Positions 1 through 6,700 of a stretch of 11,312 bases of DNA are shown piece by piece. The DNA comes from an uncultured Flavobacterium sp. GTDB lineage: Bacteria; Bacteroidota; Bacteroidia; Flavobacteriales; Flavobacteriaceae. Both the position numbers and the translations under genes were made by a program. The notes under the pieces were generated by a model that had not been told where the DNA came from, did no database searches, and saw nothing but the letters and a program-made list of their open reading frames with translations. Where the stretch lies: contig NZ_CALBSN010000156.1 in NCBI RefSeq assembly GCF_937967675.1, positions 1 to 11,312 of the forward strand. Direction: 5' to 3'. Each line of letters begins with the position of its first letter. The stretch's first letter is position 1.

Positions 1-153
1 TTTTTTCCACAAATGTTTCTCTTTTTGAAGCGTTTGGGTTTCCATTTTGTCTTCCACTCGTGCCCAAATCTTTTCCATGCTTGGAAAGTCTTTTTGCTCG
101 GCGTTTTCGGCAGCTTGTTGTATTTTTTTATATAATTTTTCTTCTGTTCCCAT
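1..153 (-). CDS. Truncated N-terminus of probable sigma-factor partner (anti-sigma-like) protein
   Basis: This is the first 51 codons of a gene that runs off the left edge. It starts at ATG 153-151, two bases after the TAG stop of the ECF sigma factor gene, so the two are almost certainly co-transcribed and translationally coupled. The visible part is hydrophilic and predicted helical: it opens MGTEEKLYKKIQQAAENAEQ and continues through a segment with KIWARVEDKME to end in KHLWKK. A Lys/Trp-rich helix ending this way commonly precedes a transmembrane segment, which would lie outside the window. Genes placed directly after ECF sigma genes in Flavobacteriaceae often encode membrane anti-sigma factors or unannotated membrane partners. 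The role here is inferred from position only. No zinc-binding HxxxCxxC anti-sigma motif is present in the visible part. Confidence 0.7.
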   Translation of the reverse strand, partial: MGTEEKLYKKIQQAAENAEQKDFPSMEKIWARVEDKMETQTLQKEKHLWKK

Positions 154-155
154 GA

Positions 156-689
156 CTATTTTGCTTTTTGATAATAAAAAGTTCTTACCAATTCTTTTAA
201 TTTACTTTTCGCTGCATTCAATTGCGATTTCGATGTTCCTTCACTTATTCCCAATTGTTCGGCAATTTCTTTGTGCGAATAACCTTCAATCACAAACAAA
301 TTAAAAATCGTTTGGCAGCCATCGGGTATATATTGGAGTAAATTGAGTAAATCTTCTTCTTCTAAATCAGTGACTTCATCAGCTAAAGGTTGCGAATTAT
401 AACTTACATCTTCCAAATACAAATTAAAATTGATATTCTTTTTTATTTGTAAAAGGCAATTATTTACCGTTATTTTTCGTGCCCAAGCTTCAAAAGCTAA
501 ATCTTCTTTTAATTGTTCAATTTTTGTAAATAGGGTAAAAAAAGCATCGGCCAATACTTCTTCTATTTCTTCCTCCTTTTTTAAATACCGTTTGCACAAA
601 CGATAGAGTTTGGGTGCCATAATTTCATACACCAAGCGTTGTGCTTCGCGGTTTTGTTTTCGGCAGCCTTGTATGTGTTTTACATCCAT
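156..689 (-). CDS. RNA polymerase sigma factor, sigma-70 family, ECF type
   Basis: A 177-residue ECF sigma factor, a usual length for the group. Region 2 covers about residues 15-85: it includes the helix with KLYRLCKRYLKKEEEIEEVLADAF and the AWARKITVNNCL segment, which correspond to the core-binding and -10 recognition helices. A linker rich in Asp and Glu (about 93-113) leads to region 4 (about 115-170). The helix-turn-helix there reads YSHKEIAEQLGISEGTSKSQ, followed by a basic helix ending KLKELV, which would contact the -35 (here about -33) element. The start at ATG 689-687 gives the full region 2; a second in-frame ATG is absent nearby. It is co-directional with the truncated gene 2 bp downstream. 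The regulated genes and inducing signal cannot be read from the sequence. Confidence 0.93.
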   Translation of the reverse strand: MDVKHIQGCRKQNREAQRLVYEIMAPKLYRLCKRYLKKEEEIEEVLADAFFTLFTKIEQLKEDLAFEAWARKITVNNCLLQIKKNINFNLYLEDVSYNSQPLADEVTDLEEEDLLNLLQYIPDGCQTIFNLFVIEGYSHKEIAEQLGISEGTSKSQLNAAKSKLKELVRTFYYQKAK

Positions 690-711
690 AAAATGTTTTT
701 ATTTTCAAAAA

Positions 712-788
712 TCAAGTTCAAGTGCAAATTCAATGTTCAATTTGTTTTAGCTTTTTGTACTTGAACTTGACATTGAACTTGAACTTGA
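712..788. repeat. Long imperfect inverted repeat, possible terminator on the minus strand
   Basis: The arms TCAAGTTCAAGT (712-723) and ACTTGAACTTGA (777-788) are perfectly complementary over 12 bp. Inner parts also pair: TCAATGT (730-736) with ACATTGA (770-776), and TCAA (737-740) with TTGA (761-764). The result is one long interrupted hairpin. Read on the minus strand, the arm at 723-712 is followed at once by TTTTTG (711-706), so it could terminate the transcript of the gene at 865-1692. The arms are built from a reiterated (T)TGAACT unit, which suggests a member of a dispersed intergenic repeat family. Confidence 0.6.
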
Positions 789-854
789 CTTCGCTTTTTT
801 ATATAGAGCATAAAAGTTGGTAAAAGGTTGGGAAGAAGTTAAAAAAGTTTTCAG

Positions 855-872
855 TGTTCAGAAATTAGTTTT
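855..872 (+). repeat. Copy 1 of a short CAGTGTTCAG-like intergenic repeat
   Basis: TGTTCAGAAATTAGTTTT matches the segment at 3271-3288 at 16 of 18 positions and sits in a local run of TTCAG/TTTTCAG units (about 849-880). It covers the stop codon (867-865) of the minus-strand gene, so that protein's last residues are partly encoded by the repeat. Confidence 0.4.
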
Positions 873-1692
873 CAGTTTTCAACGTTAATTTATAAATCTC
901 GGCTTCAGTAGTTTCCGTATCATTGTCTTCGCACAATAAAAATTCTAATTCATTTTCTGATTCCTTGTAAAGCGTAATACCTTCAAATTTCTGATGTTCC
1001 GATAATAATTGCACATCAATAATTTCAAATGTCGGTGCGTGCATGATGCCTAAAATGGTTCCTAAAACTTCACCATCTTCATAAGTAGATTCGGTGTTTT
1101 CGGCGCAAGCCAAGAAATAAATTTTATCGTTAACCAAAATCGCATCAGTAAAAGTGGTTTCAACATCATCTAAAGTTGGAAGTAAAATCGGCACAAATCG
1201 AATGCCATCTTCTTGGTTGTTTGGAATAATAAAAATACCATTTCGACTGTTTTTTGAATTGCCTCTTTGAAACAACAACATCGTTTGATGCGCATAAATG
1301 GCACCTTCAATATTCAATTGGTCATCCGAAAACGAACCAACGGTTTTTAAATTTTGGTATAATGCGGTTAAATCTTGCGTTTGTAAAGTGTCTGAACCCA
1401 AATCTAAAGAGAACATTGTATTATGTTTTTGGGTTGAACCTGAACCCAACATTATTAACTGATTTCCATGTTGCGTGATGCTTTCTAAATCTAGTTTTTT
1501 AGCTTTTTCTATGTTCTCTTTTGCCTCTTTTACCAATGGAAATTTGAGCAAAAGTTTTTTATCGATGTCGTATTGGTACAAAAAACTACTGGAATCGGAA
1601 ATTACAAATAAAACATTTTGGGAATACACCAATCCTGATGCAGCCGAAATACCTTTTATTGTGAAGAAGTTAGTAAGTTTAAAATTTTCCAT
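865..1692 (-). CDS. Uncharacterised protein, predicted five-bladed beta-propeller (DUF6929-like)
   Basis: A 275-residue protein with no signal peptide or membrane segment, so probably cytoplasmic. Five related motifs recur at an almost constant interval: ISAASGLV (15-22), LESITQHG (69-76), IEGAIYAH (128-135), FTDAILVN (181-188) and FEGITLYK (236-243). The spacings are 54, 59, 53 and 55 residues. Each motif is followed by a hydrophobic strand and a polar turn (for example LFVISDSSS, LIMLGSGST, MLLFQRGNS, FLLCEDND). That pattern is typical of propeller blades. The recurring acidic E-(S/G)-(I/A) positions resemble those lining the central channel of SdiA-regulated, phytase-like and gluconolactonase-like propellers. 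The family assignment (DUF6929) is from memory and unverified, and the activity is unknown. The start at ATG 1692-1690 gives the first blade motif near the N-terminus. It is transcribed divergently from the polyphosphate kinase gene across an 82-bp gap. Confidence 0.82.
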   Translation of the reverse strand: MENFKLTNFFTIKGISAASGLVYSQNVLFVISDSSSFLYQYDIDKKLLLKFPLVKEAKENIEKAKKLDLESITQHGNQLIMLGSGSTQKHNTMFSLDLGSDTLQTQDLTALYQNLKTVGSFSDDQLNIEGAIYAHQTMLLFQRGNSKNSRNGIFIIPNNQEDGIRFVPILLPTLDDVETTFTDAILVNDKIYFLACAENTESTYEDGEVLGTILGIMHAPTFEIIDVQLLSEHQKFEGITLYKESENELEFLLCEDNDTETTEAEIYKLTLKTEN

Positions 1693-1744
1693 ATTTTTAC
1701 AAAAGAGTTAACAAATTTTAGCGCAAATTAGCCTCTAAAAGTAC

Positions 1745-1752
1745 TATTTTTA
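1745..1752 (+). promoter_or_regulatory. Weak candidate -7 element for the polyphosphate kinase gene
   Basis: TATTTTTA fits TAnnTTTG with A in place of the last G and lies 22 nt before the start codon, within the spacing seen for the other promoters in this window. No TTG lies at the expected upstream distance, so the call is tentative. The same octamer precedes meaB. Confidence 0.3.
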
Positions 1753-1774
1753 CAGAGATTTAAAACCAACAACG

Positions 1775-2653
1775 ATGGAAAATATCAATATTGAAGATTT
1801 TAAAGTGAAAGGTAAAATTAAGTTAGATGATTTTCTAACCAAACTTCCTATTGATACCGAGAAAGAACAAGAAGAATTAGCTTTAGATAAAATCCAACAG
1901 AAACTTTCTAAAAAGCAAGATGCCATGTACGCGCACAATCGTCATGCGTTCTTAATTTGCTTACAAGGAATGGATACCAGCGGAAAAGACAGTTTAATTC
2001 GTGAGGTTTTCAAGGAATTTAATCCACGTGGCGTAGTGGTGCATAGTTTTAAAACGCCTAATTCTACCGAATTAGAGCACGATTATTTATGGCGACATTA
2101 TTTGGCTTTGCCCGAAAAAGGAAAATTTGCTGTTTTCAATCGCACGCACTATGAGAATGTATTGGTAACGCGAGTGCATCCCGAATATATTTTGTTTGAA
2201 AACTTACCAGGAATTGAAAAAGTGGAAGACATCACACCTCAATTTTGGGAGAACCGAATGGAACAAATCGTGAATTTCGAAAAACACATTTCGCAAAATG
2301 GAACAAAAATTCTGAAGTTTTATTTTCATATGAGTAAAGACGAACAACGTGAACGTTTACTAAAGCGATTAGAAAATCCAGAAGATAATTGGAAATTCTC
2401 AACAGGCGATTTAAAAGAACGTGAACGTTGGGACGATTATATGAAATATTACGAAGAGGCAATTAATAAAACATCAACTGATTTTGCGCCTTGGTATATT
2501 ATTCCCGCTGACGATAAAGGTGTGGCGAGATATATTGTTGCCAAAACCATTTGGGAAGAAATGGAAAAATTAACCGATATCACCGAACCCGAATTAGATC
2601 CAAAAGTAAAAGCGAATATTGAAGAGTATAGAACACAATTAAAAAAAATGTAG
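1775..2653 (+). CDS. ppk2: Polyphosphate:nucleotide phosphotransferase, PPK2 family
   Basis: A 292-residue single-domain PPK2. The family transfers phosphate between polyphosphate and nucleoside mono- or diphosphates in the cytoplasm. Visible motifs are Walker A GMDTSGKDS (65-73), the SFKTPNSTELEHDYLWR substrate-binding stretch (91-107), and Walker B VFNRTHYENVLVTRVHPE (120-137). The lid/basic segment follows, with KRLENPEDNWKFS (197-209) and DLKERERWDDYMKYYEEAI (212-230). The FNRTHYE...RVHPE form of Walker B resembles the class III/TIGR03709 branch rather than the FDRSWYNR form of class I. Some class III members act on both AMP and ADP, so nucleotide regeneration is plausible, but the direction and substrate cannot be fixed from sequence. 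The ATG at 1775 is the only sensible start. The TAG stop lies at the edge of a palindromic element. Confidence 0.93.
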   Translation: MENINIEDFKVKGKIKLDDFLTKLPIDTEKEQEELALDKIQQKLSKKQDAMYAHNRHAFLICLQGMDTSGKDSLIREVFKEFNPRGVVVHSFKTPNSTELEHDYLWRHYLALPEKGKFAVFNRTHYENVLVTRVHPEYILFENLPGIEKVEDITPQFWENRMEQIVNFEKHISQNGTKILKFYFHMSKDEQRERLLKRLENPEDNWKFSTGDLKERERWDDYMKYYEEAINKTSTDFAPWYIIPADDKGVARYIVAKTIWEEMEKLTDITEPELDPKVKANIEEYRTQLKKM

Positions 2654-2673
2654 AGACAAGTCACGACTTGTCT
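2654..2673. repeat. Perfect 8-bp palindromic hairpin, remnant of a GTAGAGAC-type interspersed element
   Basis: AGACAAGT (2654-2661), loop CACG, ACTTGTCT (2666-2673). The left flank reads GTAG, giving GTAGAGACAAGT, whereas the right flank TATCTA departs from the GTCTCTAC expected of an intact palindrome. The TAG stop of the preceding gene lies in the left flank. No T-run follows, so it is a poor intrinsic terminator. It lies in the 47-nt gap between the kinase and adenosyltransferase genes and could act as an RNA-stability or processing hairpin. Confidence 0.65.
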
Positions 2674-2700
2674 TATCTAATTTTAAAATTACAAAGTATA

Positions 2701-3270
2701 ATGAAAGTATACACAAAAACAGGCGACACCGGAACCACAGCATTATTTGGTGGAACACGTGTACCCAAACATCATATCCGAATCGAAAGTTATGGAACGG
2801 TAGATGAATTAAATTCACATATCGGATTAATTCGTGACCAAGACATGAGTGATTTATACAAAAATGTCCTAATTGAAGTTCAAGACCGATTGTTTACCGT
2901 TGGTGCCATTTTAGCAACACCACCAGAAAAAGAGACTATGAAAAACGGTCAACCACGCTTGCAAAATCTTGGAATTGTGGAATCTGATATCGAATTTTTA
3001 GAAAACGAAATCGATAGAATGGAAGAAGCGTTACCGCCAATGACACATTTTGTTTTGCCAGGCGGACACACAACCGTGTCATATTGTCATATTGCACGCT
3101 GCGTATGCCGTAGAGCCGAGCGTTTAGCGGTACATTTGAATGACATAGAACCCACAGATGAACGCGTAATTAAGTACCTAAACCGACTTTCTGACTATCT
3201 TTTTGTGTTGGCACGAAAGTTGTCTCATGATTTGAACGCTGACGAAATACAATGGATTCCTAGAAAATAG
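2701..3270 (+). CDS. pduO: Corrinoid (cob(I)alamin) adenosyltransferase, PduO type
   Basis: A 189-residue enzyme that transfers the 5'-deoxyadenosyl group of ATP to cob(I)alamin or another cob(I) corrinoid, giving adenosylcobalamin. PduO-type features in order: the N-terminal ATP-binding strand MKVYTKTGDTGTTALFGG (1-18), GTVDELNSHIG (32-42), FVLPGGHTTVSYCHIARCV (117-135) running into CRRAER (136-141), and YLNRLSDYLFVLAR (159-172). The Arg/Glu pair in RRAER and the NRLSDYLF helix are family hallmarks. ATG 2701 is chosen because the conserved family N-terminus begins there. A TTG at 2668 in the same frame would add 11 unrelated residues encoded by the palindrome. It follows the polyphosphate kinase at 47 nt and is probably in the same transcript. 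No cobalamin riboswitch fits in the gap. A likely client is methylmalonyl-CoA mutase, whose chaperone gene begins at 10867. Confidence 0.93.
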   Translation: MKVYTKTGDTGTTALFGGTRVPKHHIRIESYGTVDELNSHIGLIRDQDMSDLYKNVLIEVQDRLFTVGAILATPPEKETMKNGQPRLQNLGIVESDIEFLENEIDRMEEALPPMTHFVLPGGHTTVSYCHIARCVCRRAERLAVHLNDIEPTDERVIKYLNRLSDYLFVLARKLSHDLNADEIQWIPRK

Positions 3271-3288
3271 TGTTCAGTAATCAGTTTT
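3271..3288 (+). repeat. Copy 2 of the short CAGTGTTCAG-like intergenic repeat
   Basis: TGTTCAGTAATCAGTTTT begins at the first base after the adenosyltransferase stop codon and matches the copy at 855-872 at 16 of 18 positions. Both copies sit at the 3' end of a gene, but with opposite orientation relative to it. Confidence 0.4.
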
Positions 3289-3385
3289 AAGTGTTTATAA
3301 TGCTTGAAAACAGTGATGAAAAGTCATGTTTTGAGTACTTAAAAAAAAACGTTCTTAAATTTTAATAAAAAAAGTAAAAAAAAAC

Positions 3386-3415
3386 TTGCCTTATTGGGTA
3401 ATAAATTTATTTTTG
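3386..3415 (+). promoter_or_regulatory. Bacteroidota-type promoter of the DUF2795 gene
   Basis: TTG (3386-3388), a 19-nt spacer, then TATTTTTG (3408-3415). This is a full match to the TTG-N19-TAnnTTTG consensus of the primary sigma factor in Bacteroidota. The predicted transcript starts near 3421, leaving a short, A-rich leader without a Shine-Dalgarno sequence before ATG 3438. It is the best promoter in the window. Confidence 0.75.
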
Positions 3416-3437
3416 CATAAACTTAAATCGATAAAAG

Positions 3438-3659
3438 ATGTATTGGACATTAGAATTAGCGTCATACTTAAGTGATGCGCCTTGGCCAGCAACCAAAGAT
3501 GAACTTATCGACTATGCTATCAGAACTGGAGCTCCATTAGAAGTAGTGGAAAACTTACAATCTATAGAAGACGAAGGAGAAATCTATGAATCAATGGAAG
3601 AGATTTGGCCTGATTATCCTACTGACGAAGATTATCTTTGGAATGAGGATGAATATTAA
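3438..3659 (+). CDS. Small, highly acidic DUF2795-type protein
   Basis: A 73-residue protein, probably cytoplasmic. The segment APWPATKDELIDYAIRTGAP (14-33), followed by LEVVENLQSIEDEGEIYESM (34-53), resembles the short DUF2795 helical domain, in which PATK(D/E)EL and the GAP turn are typical. The C-terminal 30 residues are very acidic and end DEDYLWNEDEY. Only one Lys and one Arg are visible in the whole chain against more than twenty Asp/Glu, so the isoelectric point must be very low. The function of DUF2795 proteins is not established. Its own strong promoter (3386-3415) and own terminator (3683-3707) make it a monocistronic unit directly before secA. High expression is inferred from the promoter, not shown. 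Confidence 0.88.
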   Translation: MYWTLELASYLSDAPWPATKDELIDYAIRTGAPLEVVENLQSIEDEGEIYESMEEIWPDYPTDEDYLWNEDEY

Positions 3660-3682
3660 AAATAAATAAACACAACAGAAAC

Positions 3683-3707
3683 AAGTCTCTTTACTGAGAC
3701 TTTTTTT
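3683..3707 (+). terminator. Rho-independent terminator after the DUF2795 gene
   Basis: The stem AAGTCTC (3683-3689) pairs with GAGACTT (3696-3702) around the loop TTTACT and is followed by a T-run to 3707. It lies 24 nt after the stop codon. Its 3' end is only 5 nt from the secA -7 element. Confidence 0.85.
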
Positions 3708-3712
3708 GTGGT

Positions 3713-3720
3713 TATATTTG
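3713..3720 (+). promoter_or_regulatory. -7 element of the secA promoter
   Basis: TATATTTG is a perfect TAnnTTTG match 26 nt before the secA start codon. No TTG lies at the expected distance. The best -33 equivalent (TTT at 3690-3692, 20-nt spacer) falls in the loop of the preceding terminator hairpin. Confidence 0.55.
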
Positions 3721-3746
3721 CAAACCTATTTAGAAAATAAAAAATT

Positions 3747-6700
3747 ATGAGTATCATAAATTCCATATTGAAAGCTTTTGTGGGAGACAAATCGGAGAAA
3801 GATGTAAAAGCGATTCAACCACTTATTAACAAAGTAAAATCTTTTGAGAGTGCTTTACAAGCATTATCTCATGATGAATTACGAGCTAAAACAGCCGAAT
3901 TCAAAGCTAAAATTCAAAATGCTCGCGCTGAAAAAGACGCAAAAATTGCTTCTTTAAAGCAAGATGCTGAGCAAACACAAGATATCGATGCTCGTGAAGA
4001 TATTTATGCTGAAATCGATAAAATTGAAAAAGAAGCTTATGAAATTTCTGAGAAAGTATTAAACGAAATTCTTCCAGAAGCGTTTGCAGTAGTGAAAGAA
4101 ACTGCTCGTCGTTTCAAAGACAATACAACGATTACTGTAACCGCTACTCCAAAAGATAGAGAGTTATCGGCTACAAAACCATATATTAATATTGAAGGTG
4201 ATAATGCTACTTGGGCAAACTCTTGGGATGCTGCAGGAAAAGCCATCACTTGGGATATGATTCACTACGACGTTCAGTTGATTGGTGGAGTCGTGTTGCA
4301 TCAAGGTAAAATTGCCGAAATGCAAACGGGAGAAGGAAAAACTTTAGTAGCAACACTTCCTTTATACTTGAATGCGTTAACAGGAAACGGAGTTCACTTA
4401 GTAACCGTGAATGACTACTTAGCGCGTCGTGATAGTACTTGGAAAGCTCCTTTGTTCGAATTCCACGGAATGACAGTTGATTGTATTGATAATCATCAAC
4501 CAAACTCTCCAGAAAGAAGAAAAGCCTATAATGCTGATATTACATACGGAACAAACAACGAATTTGGTTTCGACTACCTTCGTGATAACATGGCGCATGC
4601 TCCTGAAGATTTGGTACAACGCAAACACAATTATGCTATTGTCGATGAGGTTGACTCGGTTTTAATTGATGACGCTAGAACGCCATTGATTATTTCTGGT
4701 CCGGTGCCGCAAGGAGATCGTCACGAGTTCTTAGAATTAAAACCAAAAGTTGAAAACTTAGTTACGCTACAACGTAAATTAGCTACAGATTGTTTAACAG
4801 AAGCAAAACGTTTATTCAAAGAAGGAAATTCAAAAGACGCTGGTTTCTATTTATTACGCTCACATAGAGCATTACCAAAAAGTAAAGCGTTAATCAAATT
4901 CTTATCGGAAGAAGGAGTAAAACAATTACTTCAAAAAACAGAGAATTACTACATGCAAGATAACAACAGAGAAATGCCAAAAATTGATGAAGCATTGTAC
5001 TTTGTTATCGAAGAAAAGAACAATCAGGTTGAATTAACAGATAACGGAATTCAGTTTTTATCAACAGATACGGATTCTCAATTCTTCGTTTTACCAGATA
5101 TTGGAACAGGAATTGCCCAAATCGAGAGAGAAAATTTATCTCCAGAAGAAGCAGCTGAGAAAAAAGAAGAATTATTCCGTGATTTCTCTGTAAAATCAGA
5201 GCGTATTCACACGTTAACGCAGTTATTAAAAGCGTATACTTTATTCGAAAAAGATACGGAATACGTTATCATGGATAATAAAGTAATGATTGTAGATGAG
5301 CAAACAGGACGTATCATGGATGGTCGTCGTTACTCGGATGGTTTACACCAGGCAATCGAAGCTAAAGAAAACGTAAAAATCGAAGCGGCAACTCAAACTT
5401 TCGCAACTATTACCTTACAGAATTATTTCCGTATGTATAATAAGTTGGGAGGTATGACGGGAACAGCTTCAACCGAAGCAGGAGAGTTCTGGGAAATCTA
5501 CAAATTAGACGTAGTAGAAATTCCAACGAATCGTCCAATTGCTCGTAAGGATAAAGACGATTTAATTTATAGAACGGTTCGTGAGAAATTCAACGCCGTA
5601 ATCGAAGATGTAGTGCAATTATCAAATGCAGGAAGACCGGTATTGATTGGAACAACATCAGTAGAGATTTCGGAATTATTAAGCCGAATGTTGAAATTAA
5701 GAGGTATTCAACACAACGTATTGAATGCTAAAATGCACAAAAGTGAGGCGGAAATTGTAGCGGAAGCAGGTAAGCCTGGAGTAGTTACGATTGCAACGAA
5801 TATGGCAGGTCGTGGTACCGATATTAAATTATCTGACGAAGTGAAAAAAGCAGGTGGTTTAGCAATTATCGGAACGGAACGTCACGATTCGCGTCGTGTT
5901 GACCGTCAGTTAAGAGGTCGTGCGGGTCGTCAAGGAGATGTGGGTAGTTCACAATTCTACGTGTCTTTGGAAGATAACTTAATGCGTTTATTCGGTTCAG
6001 AAAGAGTAGCGAAAGTTATGGATAGAATTGGTCTAAAAGAAGGTGAAGTAATTCAACATTCGATGATGACAAAATCTATCGAAAGAGCACAGAAAAAAGT
6101 AGAAGAAAACAACTTTGGGGTTCGTAAACGCTTGTTAGAATATGACGACGTAATGAATGCACAAAGAGAAGTAGTATACAAAAGAAGACGTCACGCTTTA
6201 CACGGAGAACGTTTGAAAGTGGATATTGCAAACATGATGTACGATACTTGCGAATTAGTAGTAGAACAAAACAAACTAGCAGAAGATTTCAAAAACTTCG
6301 AGTTTGAATTGATTCGTTACTTCTCAATCAGTGCACCAGTTACACCAGCGGAATTTGCAAAATTATCAGCAAGAGAAATTACTGGAAAAACATACAAAGC
6401 AGTTTTAGCTCATTATGAGGAGAAAATTGCTAGAGATGCACGTGAAGCGTATCCAATTATCAAAAATGTTTACGAAAACAATAATGGTCAGTACCAAAGA
6501 ATTATTGTTCCTTTCACAGATGGAATTAAATCTTTAAACGTAGTTACTGATTTAGAAAAAGCGTATACAACTGAAGGTCGTTCGTTAGTAGCAGATTTCG
6601 AGAAAAACATCACGTTAGCAATTGTGGATGAAGCTTGGAAAAAACACTTACGTAAAATGGACGAATTGAAACAATCGGTTCAGTTAGCGGTTCACGAACA

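Noticed and set aside
47..304. 85-codon open frame on the plus strand over the sigma factor 3' end
   Set aside because: It is antisense to the sigma factor region 4 and the downstream gene. Its hydrophobic composition reflects T-rich DNA opposite A-rich codons.
2668..2700. TTG start for the adenosyltransferase at 2668
   Set aside because: It would add 11 residues encoded by the palindrome. The conserved PduO N-terminus begins at ATG 2701.
2654..2700. Cobalamin riboswitch before the adenosyltransferase gene
   Set aside because: The gap is only 47 nt and holds just the short palindrome. A cobalamin riboswitch needs a far longer structured leader.
3307..3332. Hairpin AAAACA...TGTTTT after the adenosyltransferase gene as a terminator
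   Set aside because: The stem is weak and bulged, and is followed by a run of A, not T, on the transcribed strand.
3360..3437. sRNA gene in the A-rich stretch before the DUF2795 gene
   Set aside because: The sequence is explained by the promoter and its A-rich surroundings. No terminator-like structure ends a separate transcript here.
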